NCBI GenBank assembly: GCA_001969505.1
Contig: LSSK01000873.1
Location: forward strand, 1-24,835
DNA: 24,835 nt
Source of the DNA: Zancudomyces culisetae
Taxonomy: Eukaryota; Kickxellomycota; Harpellomycetes; Harpellales; Legeriomycetaceae
Direction: 5' to 3'
Below are positions 1 to 8,371 of this stretch, one piece after another. The first letter of the stretch is position 1, and the number at the start of each line of letters is the position of its first letter. A model generated the notes under the pieces. The model was given only the letters and a program-made list of their open reading frames with translations. It was not told the origin of the DNA and made no database searches. Made by a program: the position numbers and the translations under genes.

Positions 1-447
1 GTAGATCACCTCTAACCACGATATAATCGGCACTCCAATTAGGTTTGTTTATTTATATTATTTATATTATTAATATTGTAGGTCAAAATATATGATCTGC
101 TAAGGTTTATAATTAGTTTATTTAACATTACAAGGTTCTAGTTTAGTTTTTTTGATCTTCGGGTTTTTTCTAGATTAGAATTAATAACAAAAAAATAGGT
201 TTTAATTATTATATAGTTTTATAGTAGTTTATTAAGTATTAGTTAGTTTTTAAGTTATAAATACTTGAAGTTTTTCAGTAAGTCGAAAGATATCAATAAA
301 TTCAGTTTTGATCTATTTACTAGAAGTCTATAACTTATATATATTTTAAACTTGAATAAATATAGTTAAATACATATTTAGTTATCAAAGTAAATAACAG
401 TTTTTAATTAAGCATGGTTAAAGAACCAACTCGCTAACAAAAAAATC
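1..447. other. AT-rich intergenic stretch, nothing recognised
   Basis: Very AT-rich DNA with many T and A runs. I see no coding frame of useful length, no RNA gene and no clear repeat before the tRNA gene. Confidence 0.6.
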
Positions 448-520
448 AGAGCTGTGGTGTAGTGGCTATCACGTCTGCTTCACACGCAGAAGGTCTTGGG
501 TTCGATCCCCAACAGTTCTA
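448..520 (+). tRNA. tRNA-Val, anticodon CAC, no intron
   Basis: A full 73-nt cloverleaf can be folded by eye. The 7-bp acceptor stem pairs AGAGCTG with CAGTTCT (one G-U), followed by discriminator A. The D stem is GTG/CAC, the anticodon stem is TCTGC/GCAGA around loop TTCACAC, so the anticodon is CAC (valine, codon GUG). The T arm is TTGGG/CCCAA around TTCGATC. The internal promoter is present: an A box in TGGTGTAGTGG and a B box in GGTTCGATCCC. CCA is not encoded, as expected for a eukaryotic nuclear tRNA. Confidence 0.95.
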
Positions 521-521
521 C

Positions 522-527
522 TTTTTT
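522..527 (+). terminator. RNA polymerase III T-run terminator of tRNA-Val
   Basis: Six T residues begin two bases after the discriminator base of the tRNA, which is the usual pol III stop signal. Confidence 0.85.
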
Positions 528-967
528 GTTTTTGAACTAGCTATTTGGATTTATATAAACTTTTTTATTTAATGAATCTATATGATAGTGGATTCAGTAT
601 ACCATTTAGAAATGCTCACTACTTTCTAGTGGAAAAAGTATATTTCAAATGGGGAATAACACTTTCCAATATTCATCTGACTAAATTTCGTCCAGTTTTT
701 TTCCTAATTACTGGTTGTTTGTGTTTACATTGCGGGTATAATGGTGTTTTTTTTACAACAAAATAGACGAATAAAAATTGAGATTTGTACGCTTATTGAT
801 CACTCTCCTTCTGGTTTACTTTAGTCGTTTTAGTATTTATTTGAGTGCATTTCAAATTCGAAAAAAACAAAAGATATTATATACTTTATTTTTTGCTTTA
901 CTATCAAGTTGTTTAGAGCGTAGGTTTAATTACCAAATATAGTATTACTCGGCATAATTTTCTCAAG
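528..967. promoter_or_regulatory. Intergenic region upstream of RAD27
   Basis: About 440 nt between the tRNA and RAD27 that must hold the RAD27 promoter and 5' leader. I see no convincing TATA box or cell-cycle (MCB/SCB-like) element. A 73-codon open frame at 545-766 lacks any family signal and is not called. Confidence 0.35.
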
Positions 968-2146
968 ATGGGAATCCAAGGAATAACAAAGCTAATTACA
1001 GAATACGCCCCAAAGGGGCAAAAGACAAATGAAATCAAATCGTATGTTGGGAGAAAGGTGGCGATTGATGCATCCATGTCTATATACCAGTTTCTAATAG
1101 CGGTTCGGGGCAATGATGGAGAGAATCTTACTAATTCGGAGGGTGAAACAACATCTCATTTAATGGGAATGTTTTACAGAACGATCAGAATGATAGATAA
1201 TGGTATAAAACCGCTCTATGTGTTTGATGGAAAACCACCAGAGTTGAAAACGGGAGAACTGGCTAAAAGACACGACAAAAGAGAAAAAAACAAGGCGGAT
1301 TTAGAAAAGGCACGAGAGGAGGGAAACGTAGATGAAATCAATAAATTTGTCAGGCGAAGCGTCAAAGTAACACAAAAACACAACGAAGAATGCCAAAGAT
1401 TACTCCGATACATGGGTGTTCCTTTTGTAATAGCAAAGAGTGAAGCAGAAGCGCAATGTGCAGAACTTGCAAAAAACGGTGTGGTGTGGGCAGTTGGTTC
1501 AGAGGATATGGATACTCTAATGTTTAAAGCACCTGTATTATTGCGAAGACTCACTTTTAGCGAGGCTAGAAAGCTTCCTATCTTGGAGTTCAATCTTGAA
1601 AAAATATTGGAACAGCTTGGATTAAGCTATACAGAGTTTGTGGATTTGGGTATACTTTTGGGATGTGATTACTGTGATACTATCAGGAATGTGGGACCAA
1701 AAACCGGTCTTCAACTCCTCCAAAAGCATAGGTCAATTGAAAAAATAATACCCAACTTGAAGGCCAATTCTCAAACCGTACCCGAAAATTTTCCCTACGA
1801 GACGGCTAGAGAGCTTTTTATCAATCCAGAGGTTTATTCTTCTTCCGAATTAACCATTGACTGGCATATGAAACCAAATAGGGATGAAATAGTCAAGTTT
1901 TTGTGTGATGAAAATGGGTTTAACCGCGAAAGAATTATCAAATCTATCGAAAAGTTGGAAAAAGGAAGTAAAGCTGGGCTCCAGGGAAGGCTAGACACTT
2001 TTTTTAAACCTGTAGCTGCAAAAGATGCAAAATCCACTACACCAGTGAATGGTGCCAAGAAACGACAGGCTGGTCAATCTGGGGGTATTTCTAGTGCATT
2101 TAGCCGCTCCGTGAATGGGAATGGTGCTAAAAAAGCCAAAAAATAA
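968..2146 (+). CDS. RAD27: Flap endonuclease 1 (FEN1/Rad27)
   Basis: Structure-specific 5' flap endonuclease that trims Okazaki-fragment flaps in lagging-strand synthesis and acts in long-patch base excision repair; nuclear. The 392-aa intronless product aligns end to end with the FEN1 family (human about 380 aa). It starts with the obligatory MGI, whose N-terminus forms part of the active site. All metal-binding acids are present: D34, D87, E159, E161, D180, D182 and D234 (in LLGCDYC). The XPG N domain covers about residues 1-107 and the XPG I domain with helix-hairpin-helix about 146-260. A PCNA-binding PIP box QGRLDTFF lies at 339-346, followed by a lysine-rich tail that probably serves nuclear import. 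The start is fixed by MGI conservation. No truncation or missing residue is visible. Confidence 0.97.
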   Translation: MGIQGITKLITEYAPKGQKTNEIKSYVGRKVAIDASMSIYQFLIAVRGNDGENLTNSEGETTSHLMGMFYRTIRMIDNGIKPLYVFDGKPPELKTGELAKRHDKREKNKADLEKAREEGNVDEINKFVRRSVKVTQKHNEECQRLLRYMGVPFVIAKSEAEAQCAELAKNGVVWAVGSEDMDTLMFKAPVLLRRLTFSEARKLPILEFNLEKILEQLGLSYTEFVDLGILLGCDYCDTIRNVGPKTGLQLLQKHRSIEKIIPNLKANSQTVPENFPYETARELFINPEVYSSSELTIDWHMKPNRDEIVKFLCDENGFNRERIIKSIEKLEKGSKAGLQGRLDTFFKPVAAKDAKSTTPVNGAKKRQAGQSGGISSAFSRSVNGNGAKKAKK

Positions 2147-2586
2147 CTAGTTTAATTTACATTTATTCACATGTTTGTGTTAATATTTATGGTTATTCTT
2201 AGATATTTCATATTGTTCTTTTGTTTAGGTTCTTGAGTTTTATTCTTATTCTATGCTAATATATATCTAGATAATGAAGATATATAAGTATACATCTTTT
2301 TTTTTTCAGTACTTATTTTTTAGGAACTATAAACCAAGCCCATGTTCGTTTGTATTACACACAAGCTATAGAGTTACTGCGGATACTCATTAAATTTCGA
2401 TTTTTGCAATTTTTATACTTTTTGTTTTCTTGATGGTTACAGTTAATTGAAAAAATTCAAAAAATAAATAAATTAACAATAGTATCTTTTCATTCATAAC
2501 TTGAAAGAATCTTTTTTAATTAACATCAAAAGTAAGAGGGGAAAAAAGAAAAAAGAAAAAGAAAAGAGAGTAGAATATCAAACGGA
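2147..2586. other. Intergenic region between RAD27 and SF3A2
   Basis: 440 nt of AT-rich DNA holding the RAD27 3' UTR and the SF3A2 promoter. A purine-rich leader (about 2535-2575) runs up to the SF3A2 start. No RNA gene or conserved element was recognised. Confidence 0.5.
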
Positions 2587-3348
2587 ATGGATTACCAAAA
2601 TAGAGCAGGGTCTAAACCAGGGGCTGGCGGCGTTATGTCATCCTCGGAATCTAATGTCGAACGGAGAGAGCGGCTGCGAAAATTGGCGTTGGAAACCATA
2701 GATCTCGCAAAAGATCCATATTTTATGAAAAATCATCTGGGTTCCTACGAATGTAAGCTGTGTTTGACCCTACACACAAATGAAGGATCCTATCTGGCAC
2801 ATACACAGGGCAAAAAACATCAAACAAACCTGGCACGCCGAGCTGCGCTTGACGAGAGAGATTCGGGCCCGGCCTCTGCGCTAAAGCTTCATCAATTGAA
2901 GACTGCTGGTACGGCTGAATCTAGGGTCAAAAAGACAGTTGTGAAAATAGGTCGACCAGGATACAAGGTAACAAAAATTAGAGACCCTTTTACTCGCCAG
3001 ATTGGGTTTGTATTCTCGATAATGTTCCCGGATTTAAACAGCGAGACCCTTCCCCGACACAGATTTATGTCCGCTTTTGAGCAACAAATTGAACCACCAA
3101 ACAAGATCTGGCAGTATCTACTATTTTCTGCAGAACCGTATGAAAACATTGCATTCAAAGTTCAGAATCGCGAAGTCGATATGCGACCTGGAAAATTTTT
3201 CACACATTGGGATCCAGATTCAAAGGTTTTTACATTACAGCTACTTTTCAGAAACGAAAGGACATCCAGCTACGTACCTGGAAACTATATTGGGATGAAT
3301 AAACCAGCTGCCAACCCTCTAAATCCATATGGCTCTGTAAACAGCTGA
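2587..3348 (+). CDS. SF3A2: Splicing factor 3A subunit 2 (SF3a66/Prp11)
   Basis: Subunit of the SF3a complex of the U2 snRNP, needed for stable U2 binding at the branch site during prespliceosome formation; nuclear. The 253-aa intronless protein matches SF3A2 closely from the first residue (MDYQNRAG, then a GGV-SSSESN block). A U1-type C2H2 zinc finger is visible at C56, C59, H72 and H78 (C-x2-C-x12-H-x5-H) inside the highly conserved block YECKLCLTLH...HTQGKKH. The second conserved block starts at IGRPGYKVTK and continues through PRHRFMSAFEQ and the W-Q-Y-L-L and F-x-THW motifs. The long proline-rich tail of animal SF3A2 is absent, so it is short like yeast Prp11. It follows RAD27 on the same strand. 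Confidence 0.96.
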   Translation: MDYQNRAGSKPGAGGVMSSSESNVERRERLRKLALETIDLAKDPYFMKNHLGSYECKLCLTLHTNEGSYLAHTQGKKHQTNLARRAALDERDSGPASALKLHQLKTAGTAESRVKKTVVKIGRPGYKVTKIRDPFTRQIGFVFSIMFPDLNSETLPRHRFMSAFEQQIEPPNKIWQYLLFSAEPYENIAFKVQNREVDMRPGKFFTHWDPDSKVFTLQLLFRNERTSSYVPGNYIGMNKPAANPLNPYGSVNS

Positions 3349-3800
3349 TTTTAGCAAGTGCACTCCTCCCTTTTTTTTTGAGCCTTTTGCTCTGGTTTGC
3401 CTGTATAGTATGTATATTTTCATATGGTGATGTTTTTTTGTAACAAAAAATATATATAATAATCTACTTATTGGATAGTTATAATGCAGGTCCAAAATAT
3501 AAAGAAAATGGCAAAACGTAGCCTGTGAATGTGGTTACACGATGGGAAATGTTGTGTCCAAGTGGTCCGAGTATTTTTATACCTAACTAAGATCCAATTT
3601 ATATCAACAGTGGCTTTGCAGTTAATCTGTACTATTGACGTTTACTTAGTTTAATATAAAAAACCATGTTAAAGTTGATGTTTTTATAAAAAGTGGTATC
3701 TATATATGAATAAATTAATCTATGGTGTATAAAAAGTAAGAAAATGACCAGATATTTGGCACCAAAAGCCATTGGCTTTTATCTATACATTCTTTTATCA
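3349..3800. other. SF3A2 3' flank, no gene seen
   Basis: AT-rich sequence with a T-rich tract just after the SF3A2 stop codon, likely 3' UTR and termination region. No coding frame or RNA gene was recognised up to the edge of the decayed retroelement. Confidence 0.5.
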
Positions 3801-4289
3801 TTAATCTTGTTCAACAATATTAACACAAAATCTATGCGTTTTCCTGCGTTTGGTTATATTGATATGCTTTTTCATTATTTTCTCAAAATCTCGGCGAACT
3901 TTGCTTTTGTGAATAAATAGTACATCCATTCCTCTAGGAACCTTAACAAGCTCCACTCTTCTCCTAAGACCGGAGTTTTGCGGATGGATGTATAGCTGTT
4001 CAGTTGTGTTTTTTTGAACTTTGTACATTCCGTCTATGCACAAGGATAATGAGTAGTCATCTTTTTCTAGTAGCCCAGACATGTCCATTTCTGATTTACG
4101 TTTCTCTCTTCTTTGCTTTTTCCTTGTATATATGAGTTTTTTGTATATTAAGGATTCAGGAATACTGTCTTTTGATTTGGCTAGGCTCCAGGGACCAAGT
4201 ATCTTGTTTACGGTTATCTTATACACTACTATAATATCAGTGATAGATCCCAGCGTTTCTTGTGGATAGTATATGCTCAGAGATGGTAG
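3801..4289 (-). pseudogene. Intact 163-codon open frame, probable C-terminal integrase piece of the Ty3/gypsy remnant
   Basis: Open without a stop from just after TAG (4292-4290) to TAA at 3803-3801. The first in-frame ATG is at 4088, so only 95 residues could be translated from an ATG unless an upstream exon exists; a TACTAAT motif (minus 4338-4332) and a TTAG acceptor at the frame start would allow splicing, but no donor was found. The product is strongly basic. Its first part (VVYKITVNK, LGPWSLAKSKDSIPES, then a K/R-rich stretch) resembles the end of a gypsy integrase, and EKDDYSLSL...DGMYKV could be the GPY/F-like tail. It lies directly after the decayed integrase core in the correct orientation. 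The alternative is an unrecognised host gene. Moderate certainty only. Confidence 0.5.
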
Positions 4290-4924
4290 CTAACTGCAGT
4301 GTTATTTTGGGTAAGTGTGTATTCGTAATTAGTACTTTACAACACTAGTATATTTTTGTTAATATCACCAATCCGTTTTCAAAAACAATGAGCTAAAGCA
4401 AGTAAAAAGTATAATGTTGCTTGTTATTTCCGAGTTTTTATTGATGGTTTAGCTAGTACAATTGAAGTTGAACACCCAAGGAAAATTCCTAGCTTTTTAT
4501 ACAATTCAATCGCAGTTCAAAGCATATAGTTTAATCTACTAAGATGCACAATATACGTAGCCTCTGCCTTTTTCCAATATCACATTTCAATCAATGTAAA
4601 TATAAACCTATGGTTGGAAGGCGATGGGGAAAAACAGAATTCTTTGATGTCTCCAAGAAAACCGACCTCAGGGAGGTATACCCTTTGCTTTTGTGGTAGA
4701 TATTTGATAATAGCGTTGCATCTCCTTGAATAAAATAAATATTTTTCATAGCAATAAAAAATAATGTTTCTGAAGCTAACAATCTAATATGCTTATCATA
4801 TATTTACTTTTTTGGCACAAAGATTTTTTCCCCGAAAAACATACCAATTTCGGTAATTAAAGCAAAGTAATCTACGATTTTGAAATATAACTTTTATGGT
4901 ATTAACACAAGAGTGGTAATAAAA

Positions 4925-4935
4925 GGGGGGGGGGG
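4925..4935. repeat. G11 homopolymer
   Basis: Eleven consecutive G in otherwise AT-rich DNA, inside the decayed gypsy element (a C run on its coding strand). The integrase-side reading frame passes through it as prolines. Confidence 0.9.
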
Positions 4936-6444
4936 TTAAGTGATGGATCCAGATTTTGTATGTGTGAGGGTTTGGGGAGCAGATATTTGGTGTAGTGGTG
5001 GTAAATACGTCTTTGTACAAACCAGTACTACAGAATTATATTTGGGGATGGCTTAATTTGACATTTTAGACCATGGATTCGAAAAAAATAGAACATTTTT
5101 GAAATCGCAAAGAGATAAGTCAAGTTGTGGGATGCTCATTGCTTTGAAACTTTCTGGAACCTCAATCCATGCTTCATTACCAATCCACAAAAACGAAGAC
5201 TTCAAAAGATTGGCTTGAAAACGCATGTTACCAAAAAAAAGGATATATCACAAACAATTAGTTTACTTTGAATAGGCGAAATCGATAGGTGTACATAGGC
5301 CCGATCATATCTACACTAAAAATGTTACTGAACACTGGTAAAACATAGCAATCTATACAGAGATCCTGGTGTTCCAAAACTTGACCACCACAATAAATGG
5401 TGAAGATTTGGGAATAATGGCTTTTCTTTACTTGAATAAAAGAAATGAACATTTGAAACTGAACTCGAGGTGTGTTTTATTTGAATATAAAGCGATAACA
5501 GTATCTATAAAAATCGGAATGGCAATTATAGTAGGCTTGATTTTTCTGCTCTTTTCGCAAAGAAGGCTTGGTATAGGTGATGTCAACGTGTGTTGTACAA
5601 AAAAAAACATCCTAAAAAGGATATTTTCTATTAACTTTTCTTCCGTCTCTACACACCATCGAAATGATACACATTCTCCTTATGAAAAAAATGTATATTG
5701 GTATTTTAGGAAATACTTTTTCATTGATGACCCAATCATGTTTATTTTTTTTTATTTTGGCAAAGTCATTTCTTGTTATGTAAACCTGAACAGCTTTTAT
5801 TTTGTACCACTGTCCTTTGTTAAACCAAAAAAGAGATGAATAAAAGACCAACAACCAAGTCATTATACAAAGAGTATGGAAAGGTGATGATAAATTAAGG
5901 TTATGTAATTATGTAATGACACTTTTCAGTAAAGCTATTCACAAATGGGAACACAAAGGGACACTTAATAGCATGGTTTTCACATTCAATTTTCCTCAAC
6001 CTGCATTTTTCCTTTTTTGTATATATTTGCAGGTCTTACTATTGGTATGCTTTACATTTAAAAACTTATATCTGATATACAGTATATTTTGTGGTCATTG
6101 AAGGATTGCCTTCATAGACATTTAGTAAATGTTGGGCACAAAGAATAAGACTCCTTGTTTGCATTTACATATAAATTTGTTCAAAACTGCTTGTCCAATA
6201 GTTTAACGATCGAATCATTATTCAGCTTCATGTTGTTGTTGTTATGTGGAAGTGATTTTGTAATACAAAAGGGCGCTTCCCATCAATCAATAAATAAGCA
6301 AAGAGAGGAAGGAGGGGAGAAGGGTGGAAGGGGTAACGGCAATAGATTTTTGTATTTTGGATAACAATAGAATGAATCTTTGTAATGTGATCACTTCTAG
6401 TACCCAATTGATCGAGTCACTCCAAAGTTGGTCAAATATTCATG

Positions 6445-6466
6445 TACATACATACATACATACATA
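6445..6466. repeat. (TACA)n microsatellite
   Basis: About 5.5 uninterrupted copies of the tetranucleotide TACA. Confidence 0.9.
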
Positions 6467-6739
6467 TAGGTAATATAACAAATAGTATATAGATTGCTTG
6501 TATATTCCTACGGATTTGAGTGTTCACCAAAAATACACTCCCCTCCTTTTAGACATTTTATTGTAACAAATGTAATATACTGTACCAAAAATAACAATAG
6601 CTAAAAACTGGCTTAATGTAGGTCTATAGGATTGCCAATTTCTTTATGTACTTGATTTTTCATAGAACTGGGAATACCAACCTTATTGTATACAGCATTT
6701 TAAAATAAAAACCATATTATTAATAGTAAAATCACTCGT

Positions 6740-6930
6740 TTAGGGCTTACAGAAATTGGTTCCTTTTGAACTGCTGCTTGCTTTCATGCTCGTGCGCTCA
6801 CTCCCACCGCCGGTGTTCCTGCCACCACTTCCAATGTTGTTGTAAACCTAATTTTATTTTATCTTCTTTTATATGGTCTACTTTGAAAGATTCTGTTGTT
6901 GGGTTAGCAGGTACAACAGAGAATTTAATA
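6740..6930 (-). other. GC-richer patch with coding-like translation, unidentified
   Basis: A patch around 6770-6850 is clearly richer in G and C than its surroundings. On the minus strand the frame starting at 6847 reads VYNNIGSGGRNTGGGSERTS, then a serine/lysine tail and TAA at 6742-6740. The preceding bases end AAATTAG, a possible 3' splice site. A second frame entering from about 6930 reads NPTTESFKVDHIKEDKIK and runs into the patch before a TGA. Either could be a terminal exon or a decayed fragment. No family was recognised, and no start codon or full gene model could be built. Confidence 0.25.
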
Positions 6931-7400
6931 TTTTATTAAAGGCTCAATAACTTTTGGATTTCTACCTATTTTTACAATTTTTCTACTTGGTATGTTTTGT
7001 ATGTTTGTTTTTTCTCACACTTTATAAAATAAAAAATATAAACTAATACATCGTAGTGTTATGGGCTATTTATGTAACACTACAGTTAAATATTTATACT
7101 TTGATTATTTTTAATTCGGTTTTCCATAACAACTTTGTGGCTACAAAGTGTGTCAAAAGAGTAAAAAAGCGTTTTTAGACCAAAATATTAGAGTCGTAAT
7201 GAATGTTTATTTAAAATATTCAAAAAATGTGAATTAAAAACTTTAAGAGCGATCTCAGAATTAAGACTAAAATTAATCACTGTTACTATTATATTCAGGT
7301 TACTCGTCAACATTAACTGTCAAGCTGTAAAGTGTATCACTATTTTCAATTCCACATATCAGGAGCTGAACCCACAAAGAACATAATTCTTGGTGAAAAT

Positions 7401-7733
7401 TTAAAAAAGTAAACCTAGCAAACCGCCACCACTTCCTCCTCCAAATAGAGAACTAATTGTACTGAGGATTCCACTTCCAATGCTTCCTATCAAATCTCCC
7501 AAAAGACCACGATCAGCAAGTTCAGCTACCCTAGCGTTTCGAAGCATTGAGCGTTGAACACCATGTGGAAGTCCAGCTATACCTGCTGCTGCGACTGCTG
7601 CTGCCAATTGTTGGTTCTCGTATGCATTGGCAACTGGATTTGCATATTGTCCCACAGGTTGGGCAACTGGTGTGGCATTTGCTGCAAGCATTGCACATGC
7701 AACTGATACTCCTGCTATTGTGATTTTTACCAT
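7401..7733 (-). CDS. Small secreted alanine/glycine-rich protein
   Basis: 110-aa protein of unrecognised family. Residues 1-20 form a classic signal peptide (MVK, a hydrophobic core ITIAGVSVACAML, likely cleavage after AANA). The mature part has no cysteine. It has a proline/asparagine/glutamine segment (21-42), an alanine-rich stretch (43-54), a short segment with four arginines (61-75) and a hydrophobic, glycine-rich C-terminus (76-110) starting GLLGDLIGSIGSG and ending GGGLLGLLF. The start has an A-rich context and follows a CAA-rich leader with a TATA box at a suitable distance, which suggests a real and possibly strongly expressed gene. No introns. It could be a cell-surface or surface-active peptide precursor; function unknown. 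Confidence 0.75.
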   Translation of the reverse strand: MVKITIAGVSVACAMLAANATPVAQPVGQYANPVANAYENQQLAAAVAAAGIAGLPHGVQRSMLRNARVAELADRGLLGDLIGSIGSGILSTISSLFGGGSGGGLLGLLF

Positions 7734-7805
7734 TTTTTCTTTAGTTTACTTTGTTTTTGGTATCTTGGAAAGATAATTATGCTTTAAATTGCTAATAATG
7801 TGTAC

Positions 7806-7823
7806 AGTAGTAGTAGTAGTAGT
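7806..7823. repeat. (AGT)6 trinucleotide repeat
   Basis: Six copies of AGT on the plus strand (ACT on the minus), in the presumed 5' leader of the small secreted protein gene. Confidence 0.85.
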
Positions 7824-7881
7824 ACTTGATTCTATTGTGGTTGTTGATGTTGATGTTGTATTTATGAGCAGCAGCTCATGG

Positions 7882-7889
7882 TTTATATA
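7882..7889 (-). promoter_or_regulatory. TATA box of the small secreted protein gene
   Basis: TATATAAA on the minus strand, about 150 nt upstream of the ATG at 7733. About 25-30 nt downstream begins a CAA/CAT-rich, G-poor stretch (about 7860-7825) and then a (TAC)n run, as expected for an unstructured 5' leader. The transcription start itself is inferred. Confidence 0.6.
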
Positions 7890-8308
7890 CTTTTTATTAT
7901 TGAATTCTACTATACTGATGAAAAATATTTTACTTTTTACACTAACCACATCAAAAGATGTTTGCACTCATAGTTCTATTTTTACAATCCAGATTATATT
8001 TTAGTATCTGCCTTTCAAAATACGTAATTCATTACACTTTTATTGCTGATATCGCTGAAAATATATATCTTAAATGTTATTACATAATGTTTATAGATGT
8101 ACCTATGAATAGATCAGAAAAAAGTACAAAAATATATCCTTAATTGAAATTCTCCATCACTCTCATTGTATACACACACTAATGTATACTAAATAATTAC
8201 TCAAAACTGGATCACTATGCTTTACAACCTATTCCTCACCTTCATGAACATATTTTTAGAATTATCGATCTCCCTAACAATCCTAACTTCTAAGTCTACT
8301 TTTTATTG

Positions 8309-8337
8309 ATATACCTAATTTTTTTAATTAGGTATAT
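8309..8337. repeat. 12-bp perfect inverted repeat with 5-nt loop
   Basis: ATATACCTAATT at 8309-8320, T5 spacer, then AATTAGGTATAT at 8326-8337. The arms are perfectly complementary. Confidence 0.9.
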
Positions 8338-8353
8338 TAAGTACTCGGAAAAA

Positions 8354-8371
8354 AAATCTAGATCTAGATTT
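8354..8371. repeat. 18-bp perfect palindrome
   Basis: AAATCTAGATCTAGATTT reads the same on both strands. It lies 16 bp after the neighbouring inverted repeat. Confidence 0.9.

Larger units (their letters stand above)
3801..5863 (-). mobile_element. Decayed Ty3/gypsy LTR-retrotransposon pol region
   Basis: Read on the minus strand, degenerate pol segments follow one another in Ty3/gypsy order. From 5863 to 5258 one frame has only two internal stops (5614-5612, 5479-5477) and ends at 5260-5258; it resembles reverse transcriptase, with NTPRVQFQMF and then FTIYCGGQVLEHQD, where YCGG at 5395-5384 sits at the YxDD site, and VFSNIFSVDMI after it. After an 8-T run the frame shifts; 5226-4591 then has four internal stops. 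It begins with the RT/RNase H connection (SSFLWIG...SFKAM) and continues into the integrase zinc region (ASETLFFIAMKN..., C-C pair lost). A further frame (about 4700-4337) gives the integrase core: GDIKEF, RFIFTLIEM at 4609-4583, KKAEATYI, then ELYKKLGI. An intact frame 4289-3801 looks like the integrase C-terminal part. I found no LTRs, gag or protease. Assignment rests on the order of weak matches. Confidence 0.7.
5864..7400. other. 1.5-kb stretch without a confident gene
   Basis: AT-rich DNA upstream, in element orientation, of the gypsy remnant. It holds a TACA microsatellite (6445-6466), a purine-rich tract on the plus strand (about 6300-6340) and one GC-richer patch with coding-like translation (6740-6930). 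Gag or protease remnants could be expected here, but I could not recognise any. Confidence 0.45.

Noticed and set aside
545-766. 73-codon plus-strand frame before RAD27
   Set aside because: Short, hydrophobic, without a family signal, in a position that fits the RAD27 promoter.
4985-5085. A second tRNA gene, because TGGTGTAGTGG (A-box-like) recurs at about 4989
   Set aside because: There is no matching B box (GGTTCGANTCC) at the right distance and no acceptor or T stem can be formed. Only GGATTCGAA near 5077 is vaguely similar.
5258-5320. SVDMIGPM as the first catalytic Asp of a gypsy integrase (DxIGP)
   Set aside because: It lies upstream of the RT/RNase H connection and real integrase core. 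The surrounding residues (FTIYCGGQVLEHQD...VFSNIF) fit the RT region after the YxDD motif better, so the IGP match is treated as chance.
7746-7967. 73-codon minus-strand frame with a Ser/Thr run
   Set aside because: It coincides with the TATA box and repeat-rich leader of the small secreted protein gene. Its Thr/Ser content comes from the trinucleotide repeat.
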